Origin: Rhodanobacter sp. C03
Lineage (GTDB): Bacteria; Pseudomonadota; Gammaproteobacteria; Xanthomonadales; Rhodanobacteraceae
Direction of reading: 5' to 3'
Assembly: GCF_002001175.1 (NCBI RefSeq)
Contig: NZ_MUNT01000013.1
Coordinates: forward strand, 1 to 64,000
DNA length: 64,000 nucleotides
The notes beneath the pieces were generated by a model. That model saw only the letters and a program-made list of their open reading frames with translations. It was not told where the DNA came from and did not search any database. Position 1 is the first letter of the stretch. Each line of letters starts with the position of its first letter. Below are positions 55,801-64,000 of the stretch, in pieces. Position numbers and translations under genes: made by a program.

Positions 55801-56084
55801 ACGGTCAGCGTGAGCGCGCCGTCGCTGGTTGCCTGCGAGGAGGTGTACAGCATGCCTTCCGCGCCGTTGATCTGTTCTTCCAGCGGCGTGGCGACGGTCT
55901 CGGCGATCACCTTGGGATTGGCGCCGGGGTAGCTGGCATGCACCACCACGGTGGGCGGCACGACTTCGGGGTATTCGCTGATCGGCAGCTGGAACACCGC
56001 GATGCTGCCGGTAATCACGAACAGCAGCGACAGCACGGCGGCCATGATCGGCCGGTCGACGAAAAACTGGGCAATGTTTTTCAT
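52893..56084 (-). CDS. RND multidrug efflux permease (HAE1 family)
   Basis: 1063-residue inner-membrane proton/drug antiporter of AcrB/MexB type with 12 helices and two large periplasmic loops. FVDRPIMAAVLSLLFVI at the N-terminus; the proton relay Asp pair is in LAIGIVVDDAIVVVENVER (about 400); C-terminal MGVVPLVTSHGAGAEMRH. Start at 56084 (MKNIAQFF) over a frame 22 codons longer. Order adaptor-pump-(remnant)-channel-SDR, all close together. Confidence 0.96.
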   Translation of the reverse strand: MKNIAQFFVDRPIMAAVLSLLFVITGSIAVFQLPISEYPEVVPPTVVVHASYPGANPKVIAETVATPLEEQINGAEGMLYTSSQATSDGALTLTVTFALGTDLQTAQVDVQNRVAQALPKLPEEVQRLGVTTQKSSPDLTMVVHLTSPDQRYDMLYLSNYARLHVKDVLGRLDGVGDVQIFGAGEYSMRVWLDPQKLASRGLTTGDVINAIQEQNVQVAAGALNAPPGPSNSAFQLNINTRGRLVSEEDFRNIIVRTNADGGVTHLSDVARVDLGSNNYALRSLLDNKPAVALPIFARPGSNAIQISNEVRATMAQLKKDFPQGVDYSIVYDPTVFVRGSIEAVAHTLIEAILLVVLVVILFLQTWRASIIPLVAVPVSLIGTFAVMYLAGFSLNALSLFGLVLAIGIVVDDAIVVVENVERHIELGQSPKEATRKAMHEVTGPIVATALVLCAVFIPTAFVSGLTGQFYRQFALTIAISTVISAFNSLTLSPALAAVLLKSHDAPKDRLTRWIDRAFGWLFRPFNRMFHRGSDRYVGGVKRILGKGSIALVLYAGLIGLTWLGFSHVPTGFVPAQDKQYLVAFAQLPDAASLDRSEDVIRRMDEIALKQPGVEHAVSFPGLSINGFTNSTNSGIVFVTLKPFEERRSAELSAGAIAGALNQKFAAIQDAYIAVFPPPPVMGLGTIGGFRLQIEDRSDRGFDELYKQTQGLIAASQKVPALAGLFSSFQVSVPQVDADVDREKAKAEGVNLADVYQTMQAYMGSLYVNDFNRFGRTYQVNVSADPAFRHSAQDILQLKTRNAQGQMVPLGSFVTVQQGAGPDRVQHYNGYPTAEINGGPAPGFSSGQAQAAMEKLAKENLPDGISFEWTELTYQQILAGNTAILVFPLCVLLVFLVLSSLYESWSLPLAVILIVPMVLLSAIAGVWLSGGDNNIFTQIGLIVLVGLACKNAILIVEFARERQHEGMSRHEAVLEAAKLRLRPILMTSFAFIMGVVPLVTSHGAGAEMRHAMGVAVFSGMLGVTIFGLIYTPLFYVLIRALVERREAWARERAAAHAQPALENH

Positions 56085-56094
56085 GGTGTGGGAA

Positions 56095-57348
56095 TCAGTC
56101 CTGCGCGCGCTTGCCGGTGGCCGTGGTGGCCAGCGCGGTAGGCGCGTCATTGTTCAAAGTGGGCGTGGCCGGGTTGGCATCGACGAAGGCCTTGTCGCTG
56201 TCGTCGAGGCGGTATTGCATCGCCACCTTCTGCGGGTTGACCTCGGCGCCGGGGCGCACGTGCTGCAGGCCGTTGACGATCACCACATCGCTGGCGTCGA
56301 GCCCGCTGTCGACGATCCGCAGGCCGTGGAACAACGCGCCGGTGCTGACCTTGCGGTATTCCACCTTGCGCTCCTTGTCGACCACATAGACGAACTGGTT
56401 GCCCAGGTCGGTGCCGATCGCACGGTCATCCACCAGCAGGCGCGGACGCGCCTGGCCGCTCTGCAGCTGCACACGCGCATACAGGCCGGGCGTGTACAGG
56501 CCATCGCGGTTGTCGAACACCGCGCGCAGACGCATCGTGCCGGAGTCGGTATGCAGCTGGTTGTCGACGAAGTCGAGGCGGCCGTCATGCGGATACCCGG
56601 ATTCGTCGGCCAGACCCATCGTCGCCTCGATCCGCGCATCGCGGCCGGCCTGCGCCGCGCTTGCACGCAGATGGTCGAGCTTGAGCCAGGTCTGTTCGTC
56701 CACGTCGAAGTAGACGTAGACCGGATTCACCGTGACCACGCTGGTCAGCACGTCGCTGCTGGTGACCAGGTTGCCGGGGGTGATGCGGATATTGCTGACG
56801 CGGCCGTCGATCGGCGAACGCACCTGGGTGAAATCCAGATTCAACCGCGCGGCGGCCAGTGCGGCGGTGCTGGCTTCCAGCTGTGCGCGTGCGCTCTGTT
56901 CGGCGGTGTCCTCGCTGTCGGCTTCCTGCTGTGCCACGGCGTGCTGGGCCAGCAGCATCGCGGCGCGGTGCTGATTGGTTTCGGCCAGGCTCAAGGCGGC
57001 CTTGGCTTGGGCCTGATTGGCGCTGAGCCGGTCGACCTCGGCTTGGTACGGGCGAGGATCGAGCTGGAACAGCACGTCACCCTTGTGCACCAGGGCACCT
57101 TCCTGGAAATGCACGGAGTCCACGAAGCCGCCGACCCGCGGTTGCACCTGCACCGTATTGACCGCTTGCAGGCGGCCGGTGAATTCGGCGCTGTCGCTAA
57201 CCTCGCGGGTCAAGGCCTGCGCCACCGTCACTTCAGGGGGCGGGCCGCCGGGCGCGCTCTGGGCCTGGCTGCTGTTGCCATGCAGAAGAATCCAGCTGCC
57301 CAGTACACCGGCGGCAACCAGCGGTGCCAGCATCCATTGTTTTTTCAT
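56095..57348 (-). CDS. RND efflux periplasmic adaptor protein
   Basis: 417-residue membrane fusion protein. Signal/anchor WMLAPLVAAGVLGSWILL, biotinyl-like halves (VNTVQVQPRVGGFVDSVHF and TQVRSPIDGRVSNIRI) around an alpha-hairpin coiled coil (about 110-165), then beta-barrel domain. It bridges the pump to the outer-membrane channel. First gene of the operon, ten bases before the pump, and divergent from the LysR gene. Confidence 0.94.
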   Translation of the reverse strand: MKKQWMLAPLVAAGVLGSWILLHGNSSQAQSAPGGPPPEVTVAQALTREVSDSAEFTGRLQAVNTVQVQPRVGGFVDSVHFQEGALVHKGDVLFQLDPRPYQAEVDRLSANQAQAKAALSLAETNQHRAAMLLAQHAVAQQEADSEDTAEQSARAQLEASTAALAAARLNLDFTQVRSPIDGRVSNIRITPGNLVTSSDVLTSVVTVNPVYVYFDVDEQTWLKLDHLRASAAQAGRDARIEATMGLADESGYPHDGRLDFVDNQLHTDSGTMRLRAVFDNRDGLYTPGLYARVQLQSGQARPRLLVDDRAIGTDLGNQFVYVVDKERKVEYRKVSTGALFHGLRIVDSGLDASDVVIVNGLQHVRPGAEVNPQKVAMQYRLDDSDKAFVDANPATPTLNNDAPTALATTATGKRAQD

Positions 57349-57453
57349 TGTTGCGCTCCCAGAACCTTGTAGGCCGGGCGCATATCCCCGGCGAAGGGTC
57401 GAGAGAATAGGTGTACTTTCCGGTATAGAAAACCCGTTCCTTGCGCATTACAC

Positions 57454-57472
57454 TCGTGATCCACAATCACGA
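57454..57472. promoter_or_regulatory. Candidate LysR operator in the efflux divergent region
   Basis: TCGTGAT and ATCACGA, perfect 7-base arms with a 5-base spacer, 20 bases upstream of the LysR start and about 105 bases before the adaptor start. The form and position suit a LysR binding site. Confidence 0.55.
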
Positions 57473-57492
57473 ATCGGTCAGGAATCCAGGCA

Positions 57493-58458
57493 ATGGAAGA
57501 CTTTTCCGCAATTTCGACCTTCGTCCGGGTGGTGGAGGCCAAGAGCTTCGCCGCCGCCGCCAACCAGCTGGGTATGACGCCGTCCGGGGTCAGCCGGGCG
57601 GTGGCGCGACTGGAGGCCCAGCTCGGCGCACGGCTGCTGTTCCGTTCGACACGATCGCTTCGATTGACCGACGATGGGGCCGCGTTCCATGCACGTTGCA
57701 AGGAGATACTCGCCGATCTGGCCGAGGCGACCGAGGCACTCAACTATTCGAACCGCAAACCCACCGGCAAGCTGCGCGTGGGTATTTCGCTGTCGGTCGG
57801 CCGTGCCGCGGTGATTCCCCGGTTGGCCGAATTCGAGCAGCGTTACCCGGACATCCGTCTGGAGCTGTCGATGAGCGATCTGCCGATGGATCTCAACGGC
57901 GAAGGCCTCGATTGCGCGATCCGCGTTGGCCAGCTGGAAGATTCGAGCCTGATCGCGCGCAAGATCGGTTACCTGCGCAACGTGGTGTGCGCCTCACCCG
58001 ACTACCTGCGCAAGCACGGTGCGCCGCGCAGCATCGATGATCTGAAGGACCACCGCTGCATCAACTATGTCTACCCGAACGGTCGTCCGCGGCAATGGCA
58101 GTTCGATACGCCGAGCGGCCCGCTCGCCGTGGACATCGACGCGCACATGCTGATCAATGATGGTGAGTCGGTGATCCAAGCGGTGGTGGCGGGTCTCGGC
58201 ATCACCCAGATACCGCGCATGCTGGCTGCCTGCATGCTGGAGAAGGGCATGCTCGAACTGGTGATGACCGATACCGCCTCGACCGGCAAGCCGGTGTGGA
58301 TTGTCTATCCGCAGAAGAAGCACCTGTCGGCCCGCGTGCAGGCCTTCATCGAATGGGTGCGCGAGCTTTTCGACCGCACCAACGAGCCGGCCTATCCGAA
58401 GCATCCGGCAGCAGTTGAGGCACCGATGGTGGCCACGGCGGAGAGCGTGGCCGCCTGA
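57493..58458 (+). CDS. LysR-family transcriptional regulator
   Basis: 321 residues: N-terminal winged helix-turn-helix (FSAISTFVRVVEAKSFAAAA, then MTPSGVSRAVARLEAQLG) and a periplasmic-binding-like effector domain (about 90-295), with a short extra C-terminal tail. It is divergent from the efflux operon with 144 bases between, so it probably controls that operon in response to an exported compound. Confidence 0.93.
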   Translation: MEDFSAISTFVRVVEAKSFAAAANQLGMTPSGVSRAVARLEAQLGARLLFRSTRSLRLTDDGAAFHARCKEILADLAEATEALNYSNRKPTGKLRVGISLSVGRAAVIPRLAEFEQRYPDIRLELSMSDLPMDLNGEGLDCAIRVGQLEDSSLIARKIGYLRNVVCASPDYLRKHGAPRSIDDLKDHRCINYVYPNGRPRQWQFDTPSGPLAVDIDAHMLINDGESVIQAVVAGLGITQIPRMLAACMLEKGMLELVMTDTASTGKPVWIVYPQKKHLSARVQAFIEWVRELFDRTNEPAYPKHPAAVEAPMVATAESVAA

Positions 58459-58481
58459 GAGCGGCCCGCGTCGAGTGGGCC

Positions 58482-59279
58482 TCAGCCGCCCGCCGGCACC
58501 AGGGCGAGCAGGGCCACGCCGAGCACGATGCGATAAATCGCGAACCAGGTGAAGCGGTGCGTGCGGATGTAGCCGAGCAGCCACTTCACCGCAATGAAGC
58601 CGACGATCAGCGAGACCACGAAGCCGACGATCAGCGCGCTCCAGTCTTCGTGCACCACGCCGCCGTTCTTCATCACTTTCAGCAGCTCGTAGCCGGTCGC
58701 GGCATACATCGTGGGGATGCCGACCAGGAAGGCGAACTCGGTGGCCGCGGCGCGGTTGCTGGTGCCGGCCAGCATCGCCGTGAAGATCGTCGCGCCCGAG
58801 CGCGAGGTGCCGGGAAACACGCCCGCCACCATCTGCGCGAGGCCGACCAGGATCGCCACCCGCCAGGTCACCTGGGTGCGATCCACCTGTTTCGCGGCCA
58901 GTGCTTCGGCACCGAGCATCCAGAAGCCGCCGATCACCAGCGCCCATGCGATCGGCGTCACCGTCTCCGGCAGTTTGAAGCCGTAGTGGGTCACCACCAG
59001 GCCGAGTACCGCGGTGATCATGAAGGCCACGAACAGCTTGAGCAGATAATCGCGGTTGGCCGGATCGCGCCATTGCGTGAACAGCTGCCAGATCCGCGAC
59101 CAATAGATAAACGTGACCGCCAGAATCGCGCCGGCCTGGATCCCGACGTTGAACAGGTCCGAGCGCTCACCCAGCCCGAACTTCTCGGCGATCAGCAGGT
59201 GACCGGTGCTGGAGATCGGCAGGAACTCGGTGACGCCCTCGATGATGCCGAGCAGGATGACGTGGATCAGGTCGGTCAC
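58482..59279 (-). CDS. uppP: Undecaprenyl-diphosphatase
   Basis: 265-residue BacA/UppP inner-membrane enzyme that recycles undecaprenyl diphosphate to the monophosphate lipid carrier used for peptidoglycan and polysaccharides. Motifs LGIIEGVTEFLPISSTGHL (E/QGxTEFLPISS) and VFPGTSRSGATIF (PGxSRSG) are intact. Seven to eight helices. Stands alone on the minus strand. Confidence 0.97.
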   Translation of the reverse strand: MTDLIHVILLGIIEGVTEFLPISSTGHLLIAEKFGLGERSDLFNVGIQAGAILAVTFIYWSRIWQLFTQWRDPANRDYLLKLFVAFMITAVLGLVVTHYGFKLPETVTPIAWALVIGGFWMLGAEALAAKQVDRTQVTWRVAILVGLAQMVAGVFPGTSRSGATIFTAMLAGTSNRAAATEFAFLVGIPTMYAATGYELLKVMKNGGVVHEDWSALIVGFVVSLIVGFIAVKWLLGYIRTHRFTWFAIYRIVLGVALLALVPAGG

Positions 59280-59611
59280 GAGACAGTCCCAGATGGAGTG
59301 GAAGCGCGCCGACAGACTCTGGCGTGCCGGCAGGAAGCGGCATAGCTTACGGGTTTTGCAGGCGCGAAAGATGACCGGTCCGGATCGTGGGCGATGGATT
59401 CGATCGACCGCTTGTTGGGCCGGTAACGATCGCGCTCAGGTCGTGGCGAACCTATTTTGTCGGCACCTACTATCTGCTTGTTGCATTCAGCTGTAGATTG
59501 CCGAATGACCTGTGAGGAGTTGCCGTCGTCCATGCAACGCGCCATGCCTCTGCCGCGCCGCCTGAGAGCCGACCCACACCGGCAGGCCGCATCGTCACAG
59601 CGAGGTGAGCA
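59280..59611. other. Intergenic region between divergent uppP and TPR-sulfotransferase genes
   Basis: About 330 bases that must hold both promoters. I see no repeat or RNA gene. The central part (59440-59500) is the most AT-rich. The last third holds a possible 27-codon leader frame described separately. Confidence 0.6.
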
Positions 59612-59615
59612 GTGA
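59532..59615 (+). CDS. Possible leader peptide before TPR-sulfotransferase
   Basis: 27-codon ATG frame (MQRAMPLPRRLRADPHRQAA and on) that ends in TGA overlapping the GTG start of the next gene (GTGA). GAGGAG lies about 15 bases before it, further than usual. The Arg-rich product has no recognised motif. Overlap suggests translational coupling, but coding is uncertain. Confidence 0.25.
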   Translation: MQRAMPLPRRLRADPHRQAASSQRGEQ

Positions 59616-61648
59616 CGGAGGCGTCTGCCACCGGCACGCTGGAACAGGCGCTGGCCCACGCCGCGCGCTTGCTGGATACGGATCCGGCGCTTGCCGTCGA
59701 GCAGCTCACCGAGATACTGACCGTGGCCGAGGGCCACCCGGCCGCGCTGCGACTGCTGGCAACGGCACGGTCACTGCAGGGCGATACGCAAGCGGCGCTC
59801 GACATCCTCGTGCCCTTGGCACGGACCCAGACGAACTGGGCGATGGTCCATCTCGACCTCGGCGTGGCCCTGGGACGCGCCGGCCGCGGGCAGGAAGCGA
59901 TCGATGCGTTGCGTCGGGCGGTGACGCTGAAGCCCAACCTGCCGCAAGCCTGGCGTTTGCTGGGCGACCATCTCATGGCGGCCGGCGAGCAGGAGGCGGC
60001 CGACGCGGCGTACGCCAGCCACGTGCGTCATTCCACCCATGATCCGCGCCTGCTGGAGGTCGCCATCGCGTTGGCCGAGAACCGTATCCCCGCGGCCGAG
60101 GCCTCGTTGCGCGAGCACCTGAAGCAGGCGCCGACCGACGTAGCCGCGATTCGCATGTTTGCCGAGGTCGCCGCTAGGCTGGGCCGCAACGAGGATGCAC
60201 TGAACCTGCTCGCGCGCTGCCTGGAGCTGGCGCCCAGCTTCGATGCCGCACGCCAGAACTACGCTCTGGTCCTGCATCGCAGCAACCAGCCGGAACAGGC
60301 ACTGGTCGAGATCGAGCGTTTGCTGGCGGCAGAACCCGGTCATCCCGGATGCCGCAATCTGAAGGCGGCGGTGCTGTGCCGGATCGGCGACTACGAGCCG
60401 GCCATCCGCATTTATGCCGACCTGCTGGAACATTACCCGCGCAATGCGAAAGTGTGGGTGAGTTACGGCCATGCGCTGAAAACTGCCGGGCACAGCGACC
60501 GCGCTATCGCTGCTTATCGTCGCAGTCTGGAGCTCGAACCGTCCTTCGGCGAAGTCTGGTGGAGCCTGGCCAATCTGAAGACCTACCGCTTCAGCGCCGA
60601 TGACCTGGCCACGATGCGTCGGCAACTGGCGCATGCGGATCTCGCCGAGACGGCTCTCTCAGAGGATGATCGCCTGCACCTGGAGTTTGCCGTTGGCAAG
60701 GCACTGGAAGATGCCGGCGAGTACGAGCCGTCCTTCCGCCATTACGCACAGGGCAATGCGATCCGTCGCGCGCAACTGCACTACAGCGCCGACGACACCA
60801 GCGCGCGGGTGCAGCACATCCGCGAGCACTACACGCGCAACTTCTTTACCGCGCGTGCGGGGGGTGGCAGTCCGGCGCGCGATCCGATCTTCATCGTCGG
60901 CCTGCCGCGGGCCGGCTCCACCCTGATCGAGCAGATCCTGTCCAGCCACAGCCAGGTCGAAGGCACGATGGAGCTGCCCGAGGTCACCTCGATCACGCGC
61001 CTGTTGCGCACGCAAGCCGATACCGACAGCGCGATGCCGTACCACGAAGCGCTGGCCGCGCTTGATGCCAATGCCCTGCGCGCGCTCGGCGAGCGTTACC
61101 TCGCGCACACGAGGATCCAGCGCAAGACCGCTGCGCCGCTGTTCATCGACAAGATGCCGAACAACTTCATGCACATCGGCCTGATCCAGCTGATGCTGCC
61201 GAACGCGAAGATCATCGATGCGCGCCGGCATCCGCTGGCCTGTGGTTTCTCGGTCTTCAAGCAGCACTTCGCACGCGGGCAGAACTTCAGCTACGGCCTT
61301 GAGGATATCGGGCATTACTACCGCGACTACGTCGCGCTGATGGCGCATTTCGATACCGTGTTGCCCGGGCGCGTCCACCGCGTCGTGTATGAGCGCATGG
61401 TCGAGGACACCGAGAGAGAAGTGCGCCGCCTGCTCGAGTATTGCGGCCTGCCGTTCGAGGAATCGTGCCTGCGCTTCTTCCAGAATCCGCGGCCGGTGCG
61501 CACCGCCAGTTCGGAGCAGGTACGCCAGCCGATCTACCGGGAGGGGGTGGATCACTGGCGGCATTACGCACCATGGTTGGCGCCTTTGGAGTTGGCATTG
61601 GGGCCGGTACTGGAGAGTTATCCCGAGGTGCCGGAGTTGGAGGAGTAA
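59612..61648 (+). CDS. TPR-repeat sulfotransferase family protein
   Basis: 678 residues. The N-terminal half (about 1-340) is a solenoid of TPR repeats (for example AWRLLGDHLMAAGEQEAADA, AKVWVSYGHALKTAGHSDRA). The C-terminal half is a sulfotransferase domain: FIVGLPRAGSTLIEQILSSH is the PAPS 5'-phosphosulfate loop and PNAKIIDARRHPLACGFSVF the 3'-phosphate motif. It starts at GTG. Predicted to sulfate a protein or glycan in the cytoplasm. Next gene is a TonB-dependent receptor, a pairing common in xanthomonads and caulobacters; the target is unknown. Confidence 0.88.
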   Translation: MTEASATGTLEQALAHAARLLDTDPALAVEQLTEILTVAEGHPAALRLLATARSLQGDTQAALDILVPLARTQTNWAMVHLDLGVALGRAGRGQEAIDALRRAVTLKPNLPQAWRLLGDHLMAAGEQEAADAAYASHVRHSTHDPRLLEVAIALAENRIPAAEASLREHLKQAPTDVAAIRMFAEVAARLGRNEDALNLLARCLELAPSFDAARQNYALVLHRSNQPEQALVEIERLLAAEPGHPGCRNLKAAVLCRIGDYEPAIRIYADLLEHYPRNAKVWVSYGHALKTAGHSDRAIAAYRRSLELEPSFGEVWWSLANLKTYRFSADDLATMRRQLAHADLAETALSEDDRLHLEFAVGKALEDAGEYEPSFRHYAQGNAIRRAQLHYSADDTSARVQHIREHYTRNFFTARAGGGSPARDPIFIVGLPRAGSTLIEQILSSHSQVEGTMELPEVTSITRLLRTQADTDSAMPYHEALAALDANALRALGERYLAHTRIQRKTAAPLFIDKMPNNFMHIGLIQLMLPNAKIIDARRHPLACGFSVFKQHFARGQNFSYGLEDIGHYYRDYVALMAHFDTVLPGRVHRVVYERMVEDTEREVRRLLEYCGLPFEESCLRFFQNPRPVRTASSEQVRQPIYREGVDHWRHYAPWLAPLELALGPVLESYPEVPELEE

Positions 61649-61689
61649 CAAATTCCGCTGGATGGTCGTGGACTTTAAGAGGGGAGCTT

Positions 61690-64000
61690 ATGCACGCGAA
61701 CAGATCCAAACAAAGCACGAGAACGCCACGAGTGCGGCTAAACCGGTTGCCGCTGACTGCGGCGATCTGTCTGGCCATGGCGGCGCCTGCCTTCGCGCAG
61801 GACACCGCGCCGCCCGCGTCGTCGACCACGACACCGGCCGCAAAGCCGAAAAGCACGACGCTGGGCGTGGTGACGGTGACCGCGCAGAAGCGCACCGAGG
61901 ATCTGCAGAAGGTGCCGATCAGCATCAACGTGCTGGCGGCGGATCAGCTTGAGGCGCTGCAGGTGCAGAACTTCACCGATTACGTGAAGTACCTGCCCAG
62001 CGTCACCTTCCAGCAGGGCGGCGGCGGCATCGCCACCGGTCCCGGCTTCGCCACGATCTACATGCGCGGCGTGGCCAGCGGCGGCAACACCAACCATTCC
62101 GGGTCGCAGCCGAGCGTGGGCGTGTATCTCGACGACCAGCCGGTGACCACGATCCAGGGTCCGCTCGACATTCACATGTACGACATTGCCCGCATCGAAG
62201 TGCTGGCCGGCCCGCAGGGCACCTTGTATGGCGCCAGCGCCGAAGCCGGCGCCTTGCGCATCATCACCAACAAGCCCGATCCGAGTGCTTTTGCGGCGAA
62301 TTACACCGTTGGCATCGACCAGGTCGATCACGGTGGCATCGGCGACACCTTCGAGGGCATGCTCAATCTGCCGATCAGCAGCAACGCTGCCGTCCGGCTC
62401 GTCGGCTGGCACGAACATGATGCCGGCTACATCGACAACGTGGCCGGCACGCGCACGTTCCCGGTTTCCGGCATCACCGTCAGCAACGAACCTGGCTGCG
62501 TACCAAGCGACAACAATTCACCCAGCTCGAGCCTCCAGTGCATCGGGCACGCCAAAAACGACTACAACGACGTCAACACCAACGGTGCGCGCGCAGCGCT
62601 GAAGGTCGATCTCAACGACGACTGGTCGATCAGCCCGACCTTGATGGGGCAGCAGACGATTTCGCATGGCAGCTTCGCCAGCGATCCCGCCATCGGCAGC
62701 CTGGACGTGACTCACTTCTACCCCGAGCGCGTCGATGACCGCTGGTGGCAGGGTGCGCTGACCGTGCAAGGCAAGATCGGCAACTTCGACCTGACCTACG
62801 CCTATGCTCATCTCAAGCGTAATCAGGAAGAGCAGACCGACTACAACGACTACTCGTTCTGGTACGACACCCTGCTCCAGTACGGCGCCTATATCCACGA
62901 CAACAGCGGCGCCCTGATCAATCCGTCCGAGTTCATCACCGACCGCGACCACTACACCAACAGCAGCCACGAACTGCGCATTGCTTCGCCCAGCGACGAT
63001 CGCCTGCGCCTGGTCGCCGGCGCGTTCTGGCAGAAACAGAAGCACGACATCATGCAGGACTACCAGATCAACGGCTTGGCTGACTCGCTGTCCGTGCCGG
63101 GCTGGCCGAACACCATCTGGCTGACCAAGCAGATGCGCTACGACCATGACGAGTCCGTATTCGGCGAACTCTCCTTCGACTTCATTCCCGACGTGCTCAC
63201 CGCGACGGTAGGTGATCGTTATTTCCGCACCCGCAACAATCTGTACGGCTACTACGGCTTCAGTTCGGGCTTTTCGCCAGACTCGAGTTATGGCCAGGCC
63301 GGCTGCGTCTCGCCTGATCCGTTCGAGGGCGCCCCGTGCATGGACTTCAACAAGCAGGTGAAGGAAAGCGGCTCGCTCAGCAAATTCAATCTGACCTGGA
63401 ATATCTCGCCTTCGAAGATGATTTATCTCACCCGCTCCGAGGGCTTCCGTCCGGGTGGCGTCAACCGCGCTGGCGATATTCCGCCCTATCAGGCGGATTT
63501 CCTGACCAACCTCGAGCTCGGCTGGAAAACCACCTGGCTCGACAACCGGCTGTCATTCAACGGCGCGGTGTTCCGCGAAACCTGGAATCACTTCCAGTTC
63601 AACGTCCTGGGCCCGAATGGTCTGACCATCATCGAGAACGCCAATTCGGCTCGCATCGACGGGCTGGAGTCGCAGCTGAACTGGCAGGCCAGCTACAACC
63701 TGACTCTCACGGCGGGTGTCGCTTTTTACGACGCCAAGCTGACTGCGCCGTATTGCGGTTTCACCGATCCCAACGGCAACCCGTCCACGAATTGTCCCGT
63801 GGGTACGATCAACCCATCCACGGGTCTGGACGGGCCACAGGCCGCCACCGGAACGCGATTGCCGATAACACCCCGATTCAAGGGCAACCTCATCGCGCGT
63901 TATGCCTTCAACCTGGGCGGCGATGACGCCTACGTCCAGGGGGCGCTGGTGCACGTGGGGGAGCGTACGACCGACCTGCGAGCAGTTGAGAACAACCTGC
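61690..64000 (+). CDS. TonB-dependent outer-membrane receptor (3' truncated)
   Basis: At least 770 residues, running off the right edge. A signal peptide (LPLTAAICLAMAAPAFA) is followed by a TonB box LGVVTVTAQKR, a plug domain (NVLAADQLEALQVQNFTDY, IARIEVLAGPQGTLYGAS with the receptor plug motif, ALRIITNKP) and beta-barrel strands. ATG 61690 follows GGGGAG. Transported ligand unknown; distance from the TPR-sulfotransferase is 41 bases, so they are probably co-transcribed. Confidence 0.95.
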   Translation, partial: MHANRSKQSTRTPRVRLNRLPLTAAICLAMAAPAFAQDTAPPASSTTTPAAKPKSTTLGVVTVTAQKRTEDLQKVPISINVLAADQLEALQVQNFTDYVKYLPSVTFQQGGGGIATGPGFATIYMRGVASGGNTNHSGSQPSVGVYLDDQPVTTIQGPLDIHMYDIARIEVLAGPQGTLYGASAEAGALRIITNKPDPSAFAANYTVGIDQVDHGGIGDTFEGMLNLPISSNAAVRLVGWHEHDAGYIDNVAGTRTFPVSGITVSNEPGCVPSDNNSPSSSLQCIGHAKNDYNDVNTNGARAALKVDLNDDWSISPTLMGQQTISHGSFASDPAIGSLDVTHFYPERVDDRWWQGALTVQGKIGNFDLTYAYAHLKRNQEEQTDYNDYSFWYDTLLQYGAYIHDNSGALINPSEFITDRDHYTNSSHELRIASPSDDRLRLVAGAFWQKQKHDIMQDYQINGLADSLSVPGWPNTIWLTKQMRYDHDESVFGELSFDFIPDVLTATVGDRYFRTRNNLYGYYGFSSGFSPDSSYGQAGCVSPDPFEGAPCMDFNKQVKESGSLSKFNLTWNISPSKMIYLTRSEGFRPGGVNRAGDIPPYQADFLTNLELGWKTTWLDNRLSFNGAVFRETWNHFQFNVLGPNGLTIIENANSARIDGLESQLNWQASYNLTLTAGVAFYDAKLTAPYCGFTDPNGNPSTNCPVGTINPSTGLDGPQAATGTRLPITPRFKGNLIARYAFNLGGDDAYVQGALVHVGERTTDLRAVENNL

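Noticed and set aside
1-64000. tRNA, rRNA, insertion sequences or integrase
   Set aside because: None seen on either strand by eye; no transposase or integrase motifs.

Overview
The window is high-GC, densely packed gammaproteobacterial chromosome. Gene content points to the Lysobacterales, most like Rhodanobacteraceae (Rhodanobacter/Dyella type): a tonB-exbB-exbD-exbD row, the phoH(ybeZ)-ybeY-corC(ybeX) order, an outer-membrane TonB-dependent receptor, PNGase A plus GH92 glycan enzymes, and many short palindromic repeats of the GTAGGAGCG...CGCTCCTAC and CGTCATTCCGGCGAAGGCCGGAAT types. The genus is inferred from content; no rRNA, tRNA, phage, IS element or CRISPR array was seen.

Layout. 0-2.1 kb: energy-transduction row for TonB, cut by the left edge, ending in a bidirectional terminator. 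2.1-10.9 kb: mostly minus-strand housekeeping genes (pdxJ, a phosphopantetheinyl transferase, acs, corC, ybeY, phoH, a YeaQ-type membrane protein) plus an acyl-CoA synthetase on the plus strand. 11-15 kb: a radical SAM protein and a GntR/ABC transporter operon. 15-19.4 kb: secreted S9 peptidase, patatin lipoprotein and fructose-1,6-bisphosphatase. 19.5-26.3 kb: plus-strand small enzymes, a WYL regulator and an overlapping ParB-like/SulP/DUF885 row. 26.3-28.9 kb: SRPBCC protein, RES-Xre toxin-antitoxin pair, SGNH hydrolase. 29.1-32.8 kb: a translationally coupled three-gene unit built round an unusual FAD oxidase-methyltransferase fusion. 32.9-36.3 kb: phenylalanine hydroxylase with a divergent Lrp regulator, acyltransferase and hydrolase. 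36.4-41.7 kb: N-glycan degradation pair (PNGase A, GH92). 41.9-47.6 kb: assorted genes and a GIY-YIG nuclease bracketed by palindromes. 47.7-50.3 kb: envelope/stress membrane proteins and a PerM transporter. 50.4-58.5 kb: complete RND tripartite efflux operon with a trailing SDR gene and a divergent LysR regulator. 58.5-64 kb: uppP, a TPR-sulfotransferase and the start of a TonB-dependent receptor that runs off the right edge.

The most striking signals are not single genes but palindromic repeats placed inside or at the ends of genes: one lies in frame in ybeY, one splits the signal-peptide region of the efflux outer-membrane protein and may supply a new start codon, two supply TAG stop codons, one separates a toxin from its antitoxin, and three copies bracket a GIY-YIG nuclease with compensatory base changes that keep the hairpin. 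A decayed duplicate of the RND pump tail sits between the pump and outer-membrane genes. The FAD oxidase-methyltransferase fusion with its two coupled partners is the best candidate for an undescribed system.
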